In this document: positions 1 through 9,263 of the stretch, piece by piece
How the letters are laid out: each line of letters opens with the position of its first letter
How positions within the stretch are numbered: position 1 is the stretch's first letter
From: Guptibacillus hwajinpoensis
GTDB taxonomy: Bacteria > Bacillota > Bacilli > Bacillales > Bacillaceae_O
NCBI GenBank assembly: GCA_016841765.1
Contig: JAENYN010000010.1
Span: forward strand, 1 to 62,066
Direction: 5' to 3'
DNA: 62,066 nucleotides
Notes under the pieces: generated by a model
Seen by the model: the letters and a program-made list of their open reading frames with translations, nothing else
The model's database searches: none
Told to the model about the DNA's origin: nothing
Program-made: the position numbers and the translations under genes

Positions 1-22
1 CGACCAGGGTTGGTGCTAAGAT

Positions 23-54
23 AAGAACAGTGCGAGAGCGCTGTTCTTTTTGTT
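23..54 (+). terminator. Rho-independent terminator of an upstream gene
   Basis: AAGAACAG and CTGTTCTT form a stem around a short GC-rich loop, followed by a T-rich run. It would end a plus-strand gene lying left of the window; the next gene starts about 90 bases later. Confidence 0.7.
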
Positions 55-142
55 TTATAGGAATTAGGCGGACATCTTCCGTTTTCCTTCCAACTTTCAT
101 ATCTTATTCGTGTGGATTATGAAGAAGGAAGGGGGAGTGTTT

Positions 143-625
143 GTGAATGAAGATCTCCAAAACTTAATAAACAGGCTTATTCATATTGAACAAATATCAA
201 CAACGTTGTATCTGGCAATGTCCGCTTATATGGACCGGATCAATTATACAGGAATGGCCAGCTGGCTGAGAGTACAGTCAAACGAGGAACGGACACACAT
301 GCTCGCTCTAATCGATTACATGAATGATAGAGGCGGAACGGTGAAACTCGATGCTTTGCCTGCCCAGAAGACAGACTTCGGCAGCCCTCTGGAGACATTC
401 CGGCAAGTATTGGCACATGAACAGTATGTTACCAATTCATACCGGCAGGCATATAATTATGCTGTCCAGGCGGATCCGCAGGTTGCAGTTATCATAAATG
501 ATTTTTTGAGGGAACAGATTGAAGAAGAAGCGCAATCGCAGCGGATTGTCGACCGACTGTCGCTTGCATCTGATAATCCGGCAGCGCTGTTGGTGTTGGA
601 TCAGGAGCTGGGCCAAAGAAAATAA
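143..625 (+). CDS. Ferritin-like iron-storage protein
   Basis: A 160-residue four-helix ferritin-type protein expected to oxidise and store iron in the cytoplasm. The family pattern is visible: a first-helix glutamate (HIEQ), the EERTH motif in the second helix giving a Glu and a His ligand, an AHEQY glutamate in the third helix and REQIEEEA in the fourth, in the order of bacterial non-haem ferritin. GTG at 143 is chosen because GGAAGGGGGA sits about seven bases upstream; the in-frame codons at 110 and 119 lie before that ribosome site. It stands alone between an upstream terminator and the convergent riboflavin operon terminator. Nothing in the promoter region shows how it is regulated. The assignment to ferritin rather than another ferritin-like superfamily member is good but made by eye. 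Confidence 0.8.
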   Translation: MNEDLQNLINRLIHIEQISTTLYLAMSAYMDRINYTGMASWLRVQSNEERTHMLALIDYMNDRGGTVKLDALPAQKTDFGSPLETFRQVLAHEQYVTNSYRQAYNYAVQADPQVAVIINDFLREQIEEEAQSQRIVDRLSLASDNPAALLVLDQELGQRK

Positions 626-646
626 TGGGGTGTCAGCACAATGATA

Positions 647-692
647 AAAAAAGGCTCCTGACCCCCGGCGCTTTAAAGCGCCGGGGGTCAGG
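647..692 (-). terminator. Terminator of the riboflavin operon (36-bp perfect palindrome)
   Basis: Positions 657-692 form a perfect palindrome with arms CCTGACCCCCGGCGCTTT and its complement. Read on the minus strand it is followed by AGCCTTTTTTT, so it is a strong intrinsic terminator for the rib operon. Reading plus it could also stop the ferritin transcript. Confidence 0.85.
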
Positions 693-750
693 AACCCACT
701 TAGGAACCCACTTAGGAACCCACTTAGGAACCCACTTAGGAACCCACTTA
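691..750. repeat. Five exact 12-bp tandem repeats overlapping the ribH stop codon
   Basis: GGAACCCACTTA is repeated five times without error (691-702, 703-714, 715-726, 727-738, 739-750). On the minus strand each unit reads TAAGTGGGTTCC, and the last unit supplies the TAA stop of ribH, so every unit contains an in-frame stop. It sits between the ribH stop and the terminator. Confidence 0.95.
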
Positions 751-1215
751 AGCAAAAGATCTTGAAAGATTCGCCATCTCAATAGCGGTGGAAGCGGCAT
801 CCCAGCCTTTGTTGCCGGCTTTGGTGCCTGCCCTTTCGATCGCTTGTTCAATGGTGTCTGTCGTCAGGACGCCGAAGACGACCGGAAGGCCTGTTTTCAT
901 TGATGCGGCTGCGACACCTTTGGCGACTTCGCTGGATACATATTCGAAATGCGGTGTGGAGCCGCGGATTACGGTTCCCAGCGTGATGACGGCGTCATAC
1001 TTGCCGGTGTCAGCCATTTTTTGGGCGATCATCGGAATTTCGAAAGCGCCCGGCACCCATGCAACGTCAATATCCTCATCTTTTACACCGTGACGGATGA
1101 GGGCATCCTGAGCACCACCGAGAAGCTTGCTTGTGATAAATTCATTGAAACGGCCGACAACAATGCCGACTTTCAACCCCGTACCAACCAGATTTCCTTC
1201 ATATACATTACCCAT
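748..1215 (-). CDS. ribH: 6,7-dimethyl-8-ribityllumazine synthase
   Basis: Condenses 5-amino-6-ribitylamino-uracil with dihydroxybutanone phosphate to form lumazine, the penultimate step of riboflavin synthesis, as a large icosahedral cytoplasmic assembly. The 155-residue length is standard. Substrate motifs are present: GRFNEFIT near residue 21, VPGAFEIP near 54, and [14 protein letters not shown] near 80, where His-89 is the catalytic histidine. The ATG has an AAGGGAGGAA site. It is the last gene of ribD-ribE-ribBA-ribH on the minus strand under the FMN riboswitch at 4414-4555. Its stop codon is part of a five-copy 12-bp repeat. Confidence 0.97.
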   Translation of the reverse strand: MGNVYEGNLVGTGLKVGIVVGRFNEFITSKLLGGAQDALIRHGVKDEDIDVAWVPGAFEIPMIAQKMADTGKYDAVITLGTVIRGSTPHFEYVSSEVAKGVAAASMKTGLPVVFGVLTTDTIEQAIERAGTKAGNKGWDAASTAIEMANLSRSFA

Positions 1216-1272
1216 TCGTATTCCTCCCTTGATTATCCAATCGATTATCTATTAAAAGCAATATTTCCTGTT

Positions 1273-2466
1273 TTAAAAATGGAGCATATGGCCAAGTTTT
1301 TTGTGTTTCGTCCGCAAATATTTTTCGTTCTCCTTCTTGAATTCCATCTGCAGCGGAATCCGTTCGGTCACTTCCAGCCCGTAGCCGCTGAGCCCTTTGA
1401 TTTTTCGCGGATTGTTTGTAAGGAGTTTCATTTTCGAAACACCGAGGTCGCGCAGGATCTGGGCACCGATGCCGTAGTCGCGCAAGTCTGGCTTGAAACC
1501 GAGTTTTTCGTTCGCTTCAACGGTGTCATATCCTTCTTCCTGCAGCTTGTATGCTTTCATCTTATTCAAAAGCCCGATGCCGCGGCCTTCCTGGCGCATG
1601 TAAAGCAGCACGCCGCTGCCTGCTTCTTCGATCTGCGTAAGGGCAGCATGGAGCTGCGGTCCGCAGTCGCAGCGGAAGGAGCCGAACACATCGCCGGTCA
1701 GGCATTCGGAGTGGACCCGTACGAGTGTAGGTTCCTGCGGATTGATCTGGCCTTTGACAAGGGCGACATGCTCTTTGTCATCAAGTGCATTGGAGTAACC
1801 GTATGCCCGGAAATCCCCGAACTCGGTCGGAAGCTTGATTTCGACTTCGCGCTGGACGAGCTTGTCTTTCTGGTTGCGGTACTTGATCAAGTCTTTGATG
1901 GTAACCATTTTAAGCCCGAATTCATCGGCGATTTCGCGCAGCTGCGGGACGCGCGCCATTGTGCCGTCTTCATTCATGATTTCACAGATGACACCGGCAG
2001 GCTTTGCGTCGGCTAGCCTGGCCAGGTCGACCGCTGCTTCAGTGTGGCCGGCCCTGCGCAGGACGCCGCCTTTTTTGGCAACAAGCGGGAAGACGTGGCC
2101 CGGCCGCTTGAAGTCGCCCGGTTTGGCTTCCGGATCAAGCATGTTTTTTATCGTAGCGGACCGCTCATAAGCGGAAATGCCGGTTGTGCTCATTTTATGG
2201 TCGATGCTGACGGTGAACGCTGTTCCGTGCGGATCCGTGTTGTGGGTTGTCATTGGGTACAGTTCCAGTCTGTCAGCAAGCTCTTTCTCGATAGGGGCGC
2301 AAATGAGGCCCCGGCCGTGTGTTGCCATGAAGTTGACAACATCCGGCGTCGCTTTTTCGGCGAGCGCGATAAAGTCACCTTCGTTTTCACGGTCCTCATC
2401 ATCACAGACGATGACGACTTTTCCTTCTATTAAATCGTTCACTGCATCTTCAATTGGATCGAACAC
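1273..2466 (-). CDS. ribBA: Bifunctional 3,4-dihydroxy-2-butanone-4-phosphate synthase / GTP cyclohydrolase II
   Basis: Supplies both precursors of lumazine synthase: the N-terminal half makes dihydroxybutanone phosphate from ribulose 5-phosphate and the C-terminal half opens GTP. The N-terminal domain shows [11 protein letters not shown] near residue 23 and the HGRGLICAP motif. The C-terminal domain shows the zinc site in [18 protein letters not shown] and the GTP motif [10 protein letters not shown]. The length of 397 residues is normal for the fusion. GTG at 2466 is preceded by AAAGGAGAG. The gene is 14 bases downstream of ribE in the same operon. Confidence 0.97.
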   Translation of the reverse strand: MFDPIEDAVNDLIEGKVVIVCDDEDRENEGDFIALAEKATPDVVNFMATHGRGLICAPIEKELADRLELYPMTTHNTDPHGTAFTVSIDHKMSTTGISAYERSATIKNMLDPEAKPGDFKRPGHVFPLVAKKGGVLRRAGHTEAAVDLARLADAKPAGVICEIMNEDGTMARVPQLREIADEFGLKMVTIKDLIKYRNQKDKLVQREVEIKLPTEFGDFRAYGYSNALDDKEHVALVKGQINPQEPTLVRVHSECLTGDVFGSFRCDCGPQLHAALTQIEEAGSGVLLYMRQEGRGIGLLNKMKAYKLQEEGYDTVEANEKLGFKPDLRDYGIGAQILRDLGVSKMKLLTNNPRKIKGLSGYGLEVTERIPLQMEFKKENEKYLRTKHKKLGHMLHF

Positions 2467-2480
2467 GGCGAATCTCTCCT

Positions 2481-3140
2481 TTACATGAAGCCGTTGTCGG
2501 CCAGAAAGTCCATTGAAATGCCTTTCTTTTCGGGTGCCGGCTTCTCTTCAGTTTTTGCTTCCAGAATCCTGTTGACGTATTTGCTTAGCATATCGCATTC
2601 AATATTTACAGTGTCCCCCTTTTTCTTGGCGCCCAATACAGTATGCGACCTTGTGTGGGGGATGAGGGAAACGGTGAAGCTGCTGTCGGTCAAACCGAAT
2701 ATCGTCAAGCTTGTCCCGTCCACTGAAACAGACCCTTTCATCATCATATAGGCGAGCAGGCTGTCATCTGTTTCAATTTCATAATACACTGCATTTTGTT
2801 CCGCTTTTGTGTTGATGATTCTGCCGGTTCCGTCAATATGCCCGGAGACAAAGTGGCCGCCGAAACGCCCGCCAGCTGCCATGGCGCGCTCCAAATTCAC
2901 TTTCGAGCCTGTCGTAAGGTCTCTCAGATTGGTTGCCTTCACTGTTTCTGGCATGACATCGACGGTGAACCGGGTATCGGTGAATGATGTGACAGTCAGG
3001 CAAACGCCGTTGACAGCGATGCTGTCGCCGAGCTGGACATCTTCCAGCACTTTTTCGGCACCGACTGTAACAGCGATGGCTTCACCGGAACCGCGGATGC
3101 TTCTGATTGTGCCGATTTCTTCTATAATCCCAGTGAACAC
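2481..3140 (-). CDS. ribE: Riboflavin synthase, alpha subunit
   Basis: Dismutates two lumazines to riboflavin plus the pyrimidine that re-enters the ribH reaction. The protein opens with the invariant [10 protein letters not shown] and carries two tandem lumazine-binding barrels; the matching [16 protein letters not shown] lies near residue 92. At 219 residues it is the usual size, with a short charged C-terminal tail. The GTG start has a GCAGGAGGGAA site, and the gene begins right behind the ribD stop, so the two are very likely translationally coupled. Confidence 0.96.
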   Translation of the reverse strand: MFTGIIEEIGTIRSIRGSGEAIAVTVGAEKVLEDVQLGDSIAVNGVCLTVTSFTDTRFTVDVMPETVKATNLRDLTTGSKVNLERAMAAGGRFGGHFVSGHIDGTGRIINTKAEQNAVYYEIETDDSLLAYMMMKGSVSVDGTSLTIFGLTDSSFTVSLIPHTRSHTVLGAKKKGDTVNIECDMLSKYVNRILEAKTEEKPAPEKKGISMDFLADNGFM

Positions 3141-3141
3141 G

Positions 3142-4248
3142 TCAATTCCCTCCTGCTGAAGCCGGGGTTTCAGGAACAGCGGTGATCCGCAGGTCCCGGC
3201 CGATTTGTTTCACTTCTTTGATCTCAAGGGGCACAGTGTCGCCGATCGAAGCGATTCCTTCTCCGCCAAAGGAGGAAGGGGCCGCTTTTCCGCCGATCAG
3301 TTTCGGGGCGATATAAGTGATCACCTGCTGGAATGCACCGGCCTTCAGGAAACTGCCGTGAACTTCCGAGCCGCCTTCCACAAACAGCGATGTGATTTCT
3401 TCTTCAGCCAGCGTTTTCAGGACCTCTCCGATTTCAATCGGCTTTTGGGACATTCGGAAAACACGGATGCCGTTATGCTCAAAGCGTTCAGCCTTCCCGG
3501 CGTCACTGTCAGGTCCGGTGATAATCCAGACCGGGGCAGCATGATCCGTGACGATCAGGCTGTCTTCCGGCGTTCTGAGGCCGCTGTCCAAAATGATGCG
3601 GACCGGATTTTTTCCGCCTTCAGGAAGCCGGGTGGTGAGGCTGGGATTATCCTTTAGAACTGTTTTGATTCCGACCAGGATTCCGTCATGAATATTCCTG
3701 AACCGGTGGACATCCTGCCGTGCTTCCTCTCCTGTGATCCACTTGCTTTCGCCGGTGACGGTGGCTGTCTTGCCGTCCAGACTTGTGGCCGACTTAAGGG
3801 TGACGAACGGTGTACCGGTGCTGATATAGTGGAAAAACACTTTGTTCAGTTCGTCAGCCTCTTCTTTCAAGAGGCCGGTATCGACGGTGATGCCAGCTTT
3901 CCGCATCCGTTCTATTCCTTTGCCGGCAACTTGCGGATTTGGGTCGGTCGTCGCCACAACGACCCGTTTCAAGCCTGCTCTCACAATGAGGTCGGAACAG
4001 GGCGGGGTCCGGCCGTAGTGGCTGCATGGTTCAAGCGTGACATAAAGCGTTGCATCACGCGCCTCCTCACCGGCCATGTTCAGGGCATGGACTTCAGCAT
4101 GCGGTTCGCCGGCTTTCAGGTGCGCACCCATGCCGATGATTTTGCCGTTTTTCACTGCAACAGCGCCGACAACCGGGTTTGGAGATGTCTGCCCGGCCGT
4201 ATTCCTGGCCAAATCCAGGGCTAGTTTCATATAGGCTGTATCGTTCAT
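3142..4248 (-). CDS. ribD: Diaminohydroxyphosphoribosyl-aminopyrimidine deaminase / 5-amino-6-(5-phosphoribosylamino)uracil reductase
   Basis: Carries out deamination and then NADPH-dependent ribose reduction, the second and third steps of riboflavin synthesis. The N-terminal zinc deaminase domain shows HAEVHAL near residue 49 and the two-cysteine PCSHYGRTPPC motif near 73. The C-terminal reductase domain starts about residue 145 and includes SLDGKTA and the FVEGGSEVHGS motif. At 368 residues it is full length. ATG 4248 has an AAGGAG site. As first gene of the operon it lies directly behind the FMN riboswitch terminator. No ribT-like gene follows. Confidence 0.96.
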   Translation of the reverse strand: MNDTAYMKLALDLARNTAGQTSPNPVVGAVAVKNGKIIGMGAHLKAGEPHAEVHALNMAGEEARDATLYVTLEPCSHYGRTPPCSDLIVRAGLKRVVVATTDPNPQVAGKGIERMRKAGITVDTGLLKEEADELNKVFFHYISTGTPFVTLKSATSLDGKTATVTGESKWITGEEARQDVHRFRNIHDGILVGIKTVLKDNPSLTTRLPEGGKNPVRIILDSGLRTPEDSLIVTDHAAPVWIITGPDSDAGKAERFEHNGIRVFRMSQKPIEIGEVLKTLAEEEITSLFVEGGSEVHGSFLKAGAFQQVITYIAPKLIGGKAAPSSFGGEGIASIGDTVPLEIKEVKQIGRDLRITAVPETPASAGGN

Positions 4249-4293
4249 TGCGCCGTCTCCTTGTTTTGTTTGAAAATGACATGGATTCAGGGT

Positions 4294-4337
4294 ATAAAAA
4301 AGCCCCGGATGGAAATAAACATTCCAATCCGGGGTTG
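4294..4337 (-). terminator. Riboswitch-controlled terminator before ribD
   Basis: Read on the minus strand, CCCCGGATTGGAA pairs (one bulge) with the later TTTCCATCCGGGG and is followed by CTTTTTT. It lies between the FMN aptamer and ribD, the position expected of the expression platform. Confidence 0.8.
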
Positions 4338-4413
4338 TCGTACTTAAGCATTACAAAGCAGAGGGGCAAAAAGGGTATACTTCCCCCATTAAAAAGCCCC
4401 CGCTTTTTAAAAA

Positions 4414-4555
4414 TTCCTTCTCCCATCCAGACTATAACTGTCGGCTCTGGAGTTCCACCAGATCCACCGTTTGGCAAAAAGCCAAACGGGTCACGGACTG
4501 AGAAGCGCGCCGCTTCATCACCGCCGGTTGGGACTTGCACCCGACCCCGAAGGAA
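4414..4555 (-). ncRNA. FMN riboswitch (RFN element)
   Basis: Read on the minus strand it holds the conserved RFN blocks: TTCGGGG, GGTGCAAGTCCC, ACCGGCGGT, GACCCG, GTGGAACTCC and GAGCCGACAGT-TATAGTCTGGATGGGAGAAGGA in order. The closing P1 stem is formed by TTCCTTC at 4414-4420 and GAAGGAA at 4549-4555. When FMN binds, the downstream terminator should form and shut off ribDE-BA-H. A TATAAT box at 4579-4584 (minus strand) is a likely -10 for the transcript. Confidence 0.95.
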
Positions 4556-4638
4556 ATTGTCATATTCGTTTGTTCCATATTATACATGAATCAATCGAAA
4601 AAGGGAAAGAGAAGAAATTATGAACGATTTTAAACAGG

Positions 4639-4672
4639 AAAAAAGCGGAAATCCGGAAGGTTCCCGCTTACT
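4639..4672 (-). terminator. Terminator of the AprX-like protease gene
   Basis: On the minus strand AAGCGGGAA pairs with TTTCCGCTT and is followed by a T run, 17 bases after the protease stop codon. Confidence 0.7.
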
Positions 4673-4688
4673 ATAAAAAAAATTATGA

Positions 4689-6074
4689 TTACGGCCCGGT
4701 GGTGTCTCCAGGAAGATTCCGCTGGAGCCATTCGATTGATTTTTCCGCATTCAGAAAGCCGCTGCCGTGGATAACCGGATTGATGACAACGGGAGTCGGA
4801 TTGTCGGCCCCATTGATAAGGGAATCTTTTATCAGGTCAGGCAGTTCGCGTCTTTTTGGAAATACATCTGCAGTAATTTTCTGCGTTTTTAGGAATTCAA
4901 GCAAAAGGGCGGTCACCCCTGCACAAAGTGGAGTAGCCATCGAAGTTCCGGAAAGGCTGAAATAGTCAGTTCCGACTCGTGCCTGTTTCTGCCGTTTATC
5001 GAGGTACGATCCCGGTGACCGGAGCGAAATGATATTGACCCCCGGTGAAAGCAGGTCGGGTTTCGCCGTTTTGTGGATTGTAGGCCCTCTGCTTGAAAAC
5101 GGAGCGGCAACATGATCACTGCGAACAATAGTATGCCGGTCATCAGAAGCCCCGACGGTTATGATCATGTCACTGATGCCAGGACTGGCGATCGTTTCTT
5201 CCTCTGGACCTTCATTTCCTGCGGCTGCACAAACAACGATTCCTTCTTGCCAGGCTTTTTCAATGATTTTGACCATCGGATCATCCCCGGGCAGGGCGTT
5301 GGAACCGAGCGAGATTGAAAGGACATCTATTCGTTCACTGCTGCTGAGCTGATTGAAATCAATGCACCATTGGACCCCTTCCATGACGGTATCCAGTGAC
5401 CCGGAGCCAAGTTTATCAAGGACCTTGACGCCGACCACATTGGCGTTGTATGCAGGCCCGGCGTAATCACCGGACGCTGCCGCATCGCCTGCGCAATGGG
5501 TGCCATGGCCGTTATCGTCATAAGCATTTTCAACCCCATCCTTGCCGTTCACAAAGTCTTTAAAGGCGATGATGCGGCTCTTGATGTCCTTATGCGGGTG
5601 GATCCCTGTGTCAATAACGGCAATTGTTGTATTCGCCCCGGTCAGGTTTCTTTCCTGATTGACTTCCCGGGCGTTTGCCGAGGCTACGGCAACATCAAGC
5701 AGCGCCATGACTTCCCGGTTCAAAAAGACTTTCCTGATATGCTTGCATTCCATGATTTCTTCCAGTGCTGACGGTGTCACCTGGCAGCTGCAGGCATGGA
5801 TGGCCGGAAAATGTTTACGCACTTTACTGCGGAAATGTTTTTTGCACGTTCTTTCGATATTTTGCAAGCCTGAAGCATAAGCAGCTTCTTCATCGTGAAA
5901 CTCAACGATCACTGAAATCTTTTTCGTGCGTTTCAAAAGCCCTTCAAACGAGCGATGCAGGAAACGGGGTGACCAGTGGAAAGGCCGGTACAGGTTGATC
6001 AGCTTTTTGCGCAATTCAAGATCAAGCCTGTGGGCATGCTGGCGCACCATTTTTATCATTGAAAATCCAAACAT
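4689..6074 (-). CDS. aprX: AprX-like intracellular subtilisin-type serine protease
   Basis: A 461-residue S8-family peptidase. The catalytic triad is intact: Asp-155 in VIDTGI, His-190 in NGHGTHCAG and Ser-378 in SGTSMATP, with oxyanion Asn-287 in AAAGNEGP. The first ~130 residues form a basic, pro-domain-like region and there is no signal peptide, matching Bacillus AprX (about 440 residues), a cytoplasmic late-growth protease of unclear substrate. ATG 6074 follows AAGGAGGTGAAGCG. It is monocistronic, transcribed toward the rib leader, and ends in its own terminator. The alternative is another cytoplasmic subtilase of the same size; the protease call itself is secure. Confidence 0.9.
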   Translation of the reverse strand: MFGFSMIKMVRQHAHRLDLELRKKLINLYRPFHWSPRFLHRSFEGLLKRTKKISVIVEFHDEEAAYASGLQNIERTCKKHFRSKVRKHFPAIHACSCQVTPSALEEIMECKHIRKVFLNREVMALLDVAVASANAREVNQERNLTGANTTIAVIDTGIHPHKDIKSRIIAFKDFVNGKDGVENAYDDNGHGTHCAGDAAASGDYAGPAYNANVVGVKVLDKLGSGSLDTVMEGVQWCIDFNQLSSSERIDVLSISLGSNALPGDDPMVKIIEKAWQEGIVVCAAAGNEGPEEETIASPGISDMIITVGASDDRHTIVRSDHVAAPFSSRGPTIHKTAKPDLLSPGVNIISLRSPGSYLDKRQKQARVGTDYFSLSGTSMATPLCAGVTALLLEFLKTQKITADVFPKRRELPDLIKDSLINGADNPTPVVINPVIHGSGFLNAEKSIEWLQRNLPGDTTGP

Positions 6075-6317
6075 CGCTTCACCTCCTTGAGCGTTTAGTC
6101 TCTAGCATAATATGTAGAGCCCGAGCAAAAGGAGGCGGTGTCTGTCCGGTTTTAAGCGTCAAATTTAGATTAAGTTTTTATAAAAAGGATTACGTGTTTA
6201 ATATGAAGGCTTTGTACTGTTTTCCGAGAGAGGCGATTTCTATGCTGATGGTACTCTTTCTGGTATAATAAAAACTTCGGATACTATTTTTACAGACAAC
6301 CTAAAAGGGGATTTTCC

Positions 6318-8255
6318 ATGAAGCAGAATTTGCCGTTTACCATTGATAAAACCGAAACGTTTTTTGACCGGCTCGGTGATTATATCGGGGATGTATTTTA
6401 CGATATTCTGCCGGAGCACGGATATGAATTACGTGATGAACAGATTTACATGGCCTTTCAGATTGAACAGGCCTTTAAAAATAAAAGTGTGATTTTCGCA
6501 GAGGCGGGAGTCGGAACCGGAAAGACATTTGTTTACTTGATTTATGCCATCATGTATGCCCGTTATACGAGAAAACCGGCAATCATCTCCTGTGCGGATG
6601 AGACACTGATTGAACAGCTTGTAAAAGAAGGCGGCGATATCGAAAAACTTGAAAAGGCACTCGGTCTTTCTGTTGATGTCCGCCTGGCAAAAGCGCGGGA
6701 ACAGTATGTCTGCATGCGCAAGCTGGACCCGCTTGTTGACAGGACGGATGATGAGGACATTTTGCAAGTTTACGATACGATTCCGGATTTTGTCGGGGAA
6801 ACCGCTGCATCAATGAAGTCATTCACCCGCTATGGTGACCGGAAGGAATATCCCTGGGTCTCAAATGAAAAATGGCAGTCAATTGCCTGGGATCCGCTCC
6901 AGCAATGTTCAACCTGTGACCTCCGCCATCGGTGCGGACAGACTCTGAACCGGGACTATTACCGACGCGCCGGTGATTTGATTATCTGCTCACACGATTT
7001 TTATATGGAACATGTTTGGACGAAGGATTCCCGCAAACGGGAAGGGCAGCTGCCACTTTTGCCGGAAGCAAGCTGCGTCGTATTTGATGAAGGTCATCTG
7101 CTGGAAATCGCAGCTCAAAAAGGCCTGACATACCGTTTTCATTCCGAAACACTGGAAAAGGTCCTGACCGGGTACAGCAGCCAGGATATTCGGGAAGAAT
7201 CGCTTTATTTGATTGATGAAATCCTTGAACTGCATGGGGAATGGTTCGACTTATTCAATGAAACAGCGGTCAGGGTGGAAGGTTCGAATCGCAAAAACCT
7301 GCCCCGGACTGATGCGGTGCTGGATCTGGCCCGCCGCCTCCATGAGAAGGTGCAGCATCTGCTCGACCAGCTGGTGTTTGATGCCGAGCTGTTCATTGCT
7401 GATGACTATCAGGTGAAAATGATTGAGGAGTATCTGGAATTTTTCAGCTACGGCCTGTCGGTTTTCCTGAAAGATAATGAAGGGATATTTTGGCTTGAGG
7501 AAGCAGATGACAGCCAGTCGCTGGTTATCATGCCGCGGCTGGTTGAAGACATTCTCGAAAAAGAGGTATTTTCAAAACCGATCCCGTTCATCTTTTCTTC
7601 AGCGACTTTGTCGGATGCCGGTGACTTTTCTTATGTTGCAGACAGCCTCGGCATAAATGATTTTGCTTCATTCACAGTTGATTCTCCGTTTGATTATGCC
7701 GGGCAGTTGGAATTGCTTGGGCACGAGGCAGATACGGAAGCAGAAAAATGGAAGTATATCGGCGAGGCGCTGCGCAGCCGTGAAGGCAGGTCGCTGTTGC
7801 TTTTTTCTTCCGGTGAGGAAATGGGCCGGTTCAGGGAAGAAGCACAGGGACAGTCGTGGCCGTTTGAAATATTATATGAAGGCGACCGCGAAATCAGTGA
7901 AACGGTCAGGCAGTTTCAGACGGAGGAGGCGACTGTTCTCTGTTCATACAGCCTCTGGGAAGGACTGGACGTACCTGGAGCCTCGCTTTCACAGGTTATC
8001 CTGTCATCGCTCCCATTCCCGCCGCATGATCCGGTGTTTGAGGCAAAACGCAAACATGCCGTAAATCCACTGGAAGATGTCGATCTTCCCTACATGATCC
8101 TGCGCCTGAGGCAGGGGATCGGGCGCCTGATCAGAAGCAGTGAAGACAGCGGCACTGTGCGGATCGTAATGACAGGGTCAGAACGCCAAACGTATCTGGA
8201 TGAAATTAAAAAAGTACTGCCGATTGAGCTCAAGTGGGAGCAGGCTTCCCGCTAG
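6318..8255 (+). CDS. DinG/XPD-family ATP-dependent DNA helicase (YoaA-like)
   Basis: A 645-residue superfamily 2 helicase, probably 5'-3', acting in DNA repair or on structured DNA. Walker A is AGVGTGKT (residues 63-70), Walker B is DEGH (257-260), and motif VI is RQGIGRLIRS near the C-terminus. Four cysteines lie between motifs I and II (Cys-132, Cys-197, Cys-200, Cys-206), the spacing of the iron-sulphur cluster in XPD/DinG enzymes. No N-terminal exonuclease domain is present, so it is the short form like B. subtilis YoaA rather than the long Firmicute DinG. ATG 6318 has an AAAGGGG site. A GNAT gene follows 28 bases later. Confidence 0.88.
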   Translation: MKQNLPFTIDKTETFFDRLGDYIGDVFYDILPEHGYELRDEQIYMAFQIEQAFKNKSVIFAEAGVGTGKTFVYLIYAIMYARYTRKPAIISCADETLIEQLVKEGGDIEKLEKALGLSVDVRLAKAREQYVCMRKLDPLVDRTDDEDILQVYDTIPDFVGETAASMKSFTRYGDRKEYPWVSNEKWQSIAWDPLQQCSTCDLRHRCGQTLNRDYYRRAGDLIICSHDFYMEHVWTKDSRKREGQLPLLPEASCVVFDEGHLLEIAAQKGLTYRFHSETLEKVLTGYSSQDIREESLYLIDEILELHGEWFDLFNETAVRVEGSNRKNLPRTDAVLDLARRLHEKVQHLLDQLVFDAELFIADDYQVKMIEEYLEFFSYGLSVFLKDNEGIFWLEEADDSQSLVIMPRLVEDILEKEVFSKPIPFIFSSATLSDAGDFSYVADSLGINDFASFTVDSPFDYAGQLELLGHEADTEAEKWKYIGEALRSREGRSLLLFSSGEEMGRFREEAQGQSWPFEILYEGDREISETVRQFQTEEATVLCSYSLWEGLDVPGASLSQVILSSLPFPPHDPVFEAKRKHAVNPLEDVDLPYMILRLRQGIGRLIRSSEDSGTVRIVMTGSERQTYLDEIKKVLPIELKWEQASR

Positions 8256-8283
8256 GCCATGCTGTATGCAGGGAGGGAACGTC

Positions 8284-8790
8284 ATGGAAGGATTGGTGAT
8301 CAGGGCTTCAGAGCAGAAGGATTTACCGGGCTTGATGGAGCTTGATCGGCTCGTCTGGAATGAAACAAATACACCAGCTGTCATCAAATGGGATTCGGTT
8401 GAAGGCTATGCCGCCGCCCACCCGGCAGGCAGCCAGCTTGCGGCCCTTTTTCGTGGAAAAGTTTGCGGGTACGCATACTATCATTCACCGACCCCTCTCC
8501 CGTCAAACCAACATGTGGCGGAACTGGTGATTGCTGTTCACCCCGGATTCCAGAAAATGGGGGTCGGGAAGCGGCTTCTTGAGGCGCTTGCGGCACAAGC
8601 CCGGGCAGAGGAGAAAGTGAAGTTTGCCCTCAGAGTAATGGAGTCCAATCAAAGTGCCGTCACGTTTTATGAGAGGCTCGGTTTCATTGAGCAGGGACGG
8701 CTTGTCAAAGAGTTTTTCATCAACGGCCAATATGTCGATGACATTTTGATGTTTAAAATGATCGGAACAGCATACAAGGTTGGGAAGTAA
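8284..8790 (+). CDS. GNAT-family N-acetyltransferase
   Basis: A 168-residue acetyl-CoA-dependent acyltransferase. The coenzyme A loop is visible as VHPGFQKMGVGKRLLEAL near residue 83, followed by the C-terminal NQSAVTFYERLGF motif typical of the family. ATG 8284 has GGGAGGGAACG upstream, and an upstream in-frame extension into the helicase gene lacks a ribosome site. It starts 28 bases after the helicase and is probably co-transcribed. Substrate cannot be told from sequence. Confidence 0.85.
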   Translation: MEGLVIRASEQKDLPGLMELDRLVWNETNTPAVIKWDSVEGYAAAHPAGSQLAALFRGKVCGYAYYHSPTPLPSNQHVAELVIAVHPGFQKMGVGKRLLEALAAQARAEEKVKFALRVMESNQSAVTFYERLGFIEQGRLVKEFFINGQYVDDILMFKMIGTAYKVGK

Positions 8791-8871
8791 CTAAATAAGT
8801 CATGCTTAGAGACGAACAATAACTATTCAACGTAATACTGTTTACTAATAAGTCAGTTAAGCTGATAAGAA

Positions 8872-9006
8872 CAAGTTCCTTCCATTGCGCTACAGACACT
8901 CGCTTTCCACGGGGAGGAAGCTGAGCCTCCTCGGCTTCGCCTGCGGGGTCTCAGCCTTTCCTCTATTTCCCGTTGGAGTCGAGTGTCTTCCGCTCCATTC
9001 CACTTG
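8872..9006. repeat. Bacillaceae intergenic imperfect-palindrome repeat, copy 1
   Basis: About 135 bases bounded by CAAGT and ACTTG, with arms containing GACACTCGCTTTCC and its partner GTCGAGTGTCTTCCG around the core GCCTCCTCGGCTTCGCCTGCGGGGTCTCAG. The same plan recurs at 11110-11237, 11510-11640 and 13794-13983. It is noncoding and probably folds as a long hairpin. Such repeats are scattered between genes in many Bacillaceae; their function is unknown. Confidence 0.75.
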
Positions 9007-9046
9007 TTTTTAAAAATAGGTTGCAAAATCACAAGAAGAGAGTAAA

Positions 9047-9150
9047 TAAAGACCCGAACGGTCAGGCGAAAGATTCAGTGAAATCTTACCTAATCGTTCG
9101 GGTTTATCATTAGCTGAAATACTTATGCCCCAGCCTCTTTTCGTTTTTTT
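9047..9150 (-). repeat. Hairpin-bearing intergenic repeat, possible terminator of the STAS gene
   Basis: On the minus strand a GAGGCTGGGGCATAA block is followed by a long stem, CCCGAACG paired with CGTTCGGG around an inner AGATT/AATCT pair, then TCTTTATTT. The GAGGCTGGG(A/G)CATAA plus hairpin arrangement resembles a dispersed intergenic element I know from many Bacilli. It lies 110-215 bases after the V4R-STAS gene and may end that transcript. Confidence 0.5.
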
Positions 9151-9263
9151 ACCATGCTGGAAATTGTCAGAACGGAAGATTACGACGCAGCTGCTAATTA
9201 AAATATAGAGAAGGGCAGTTGCACATCTGTCTTCGCCTGAAGGCTCGTCAATCGGCAGTTTTT

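Noticed and set aside
657-692. Insertion-sequence end or origin-like palindrome
   Set aside because: The palindrome is followed by a T run directly after the rib operon, so a terminator explains it fully.
633-851. Minus-strand frame with repeated KWVP
   Set aside because: It is an out-of-frame reading of the 12-bp tandem repeat and the end of ribH.
949-2016. 355-residue plus-strand reading frame over ribH and ribBA
   Set aside because: It is antisense to two certain genes, follows their codon pattern and has no ribosome site.
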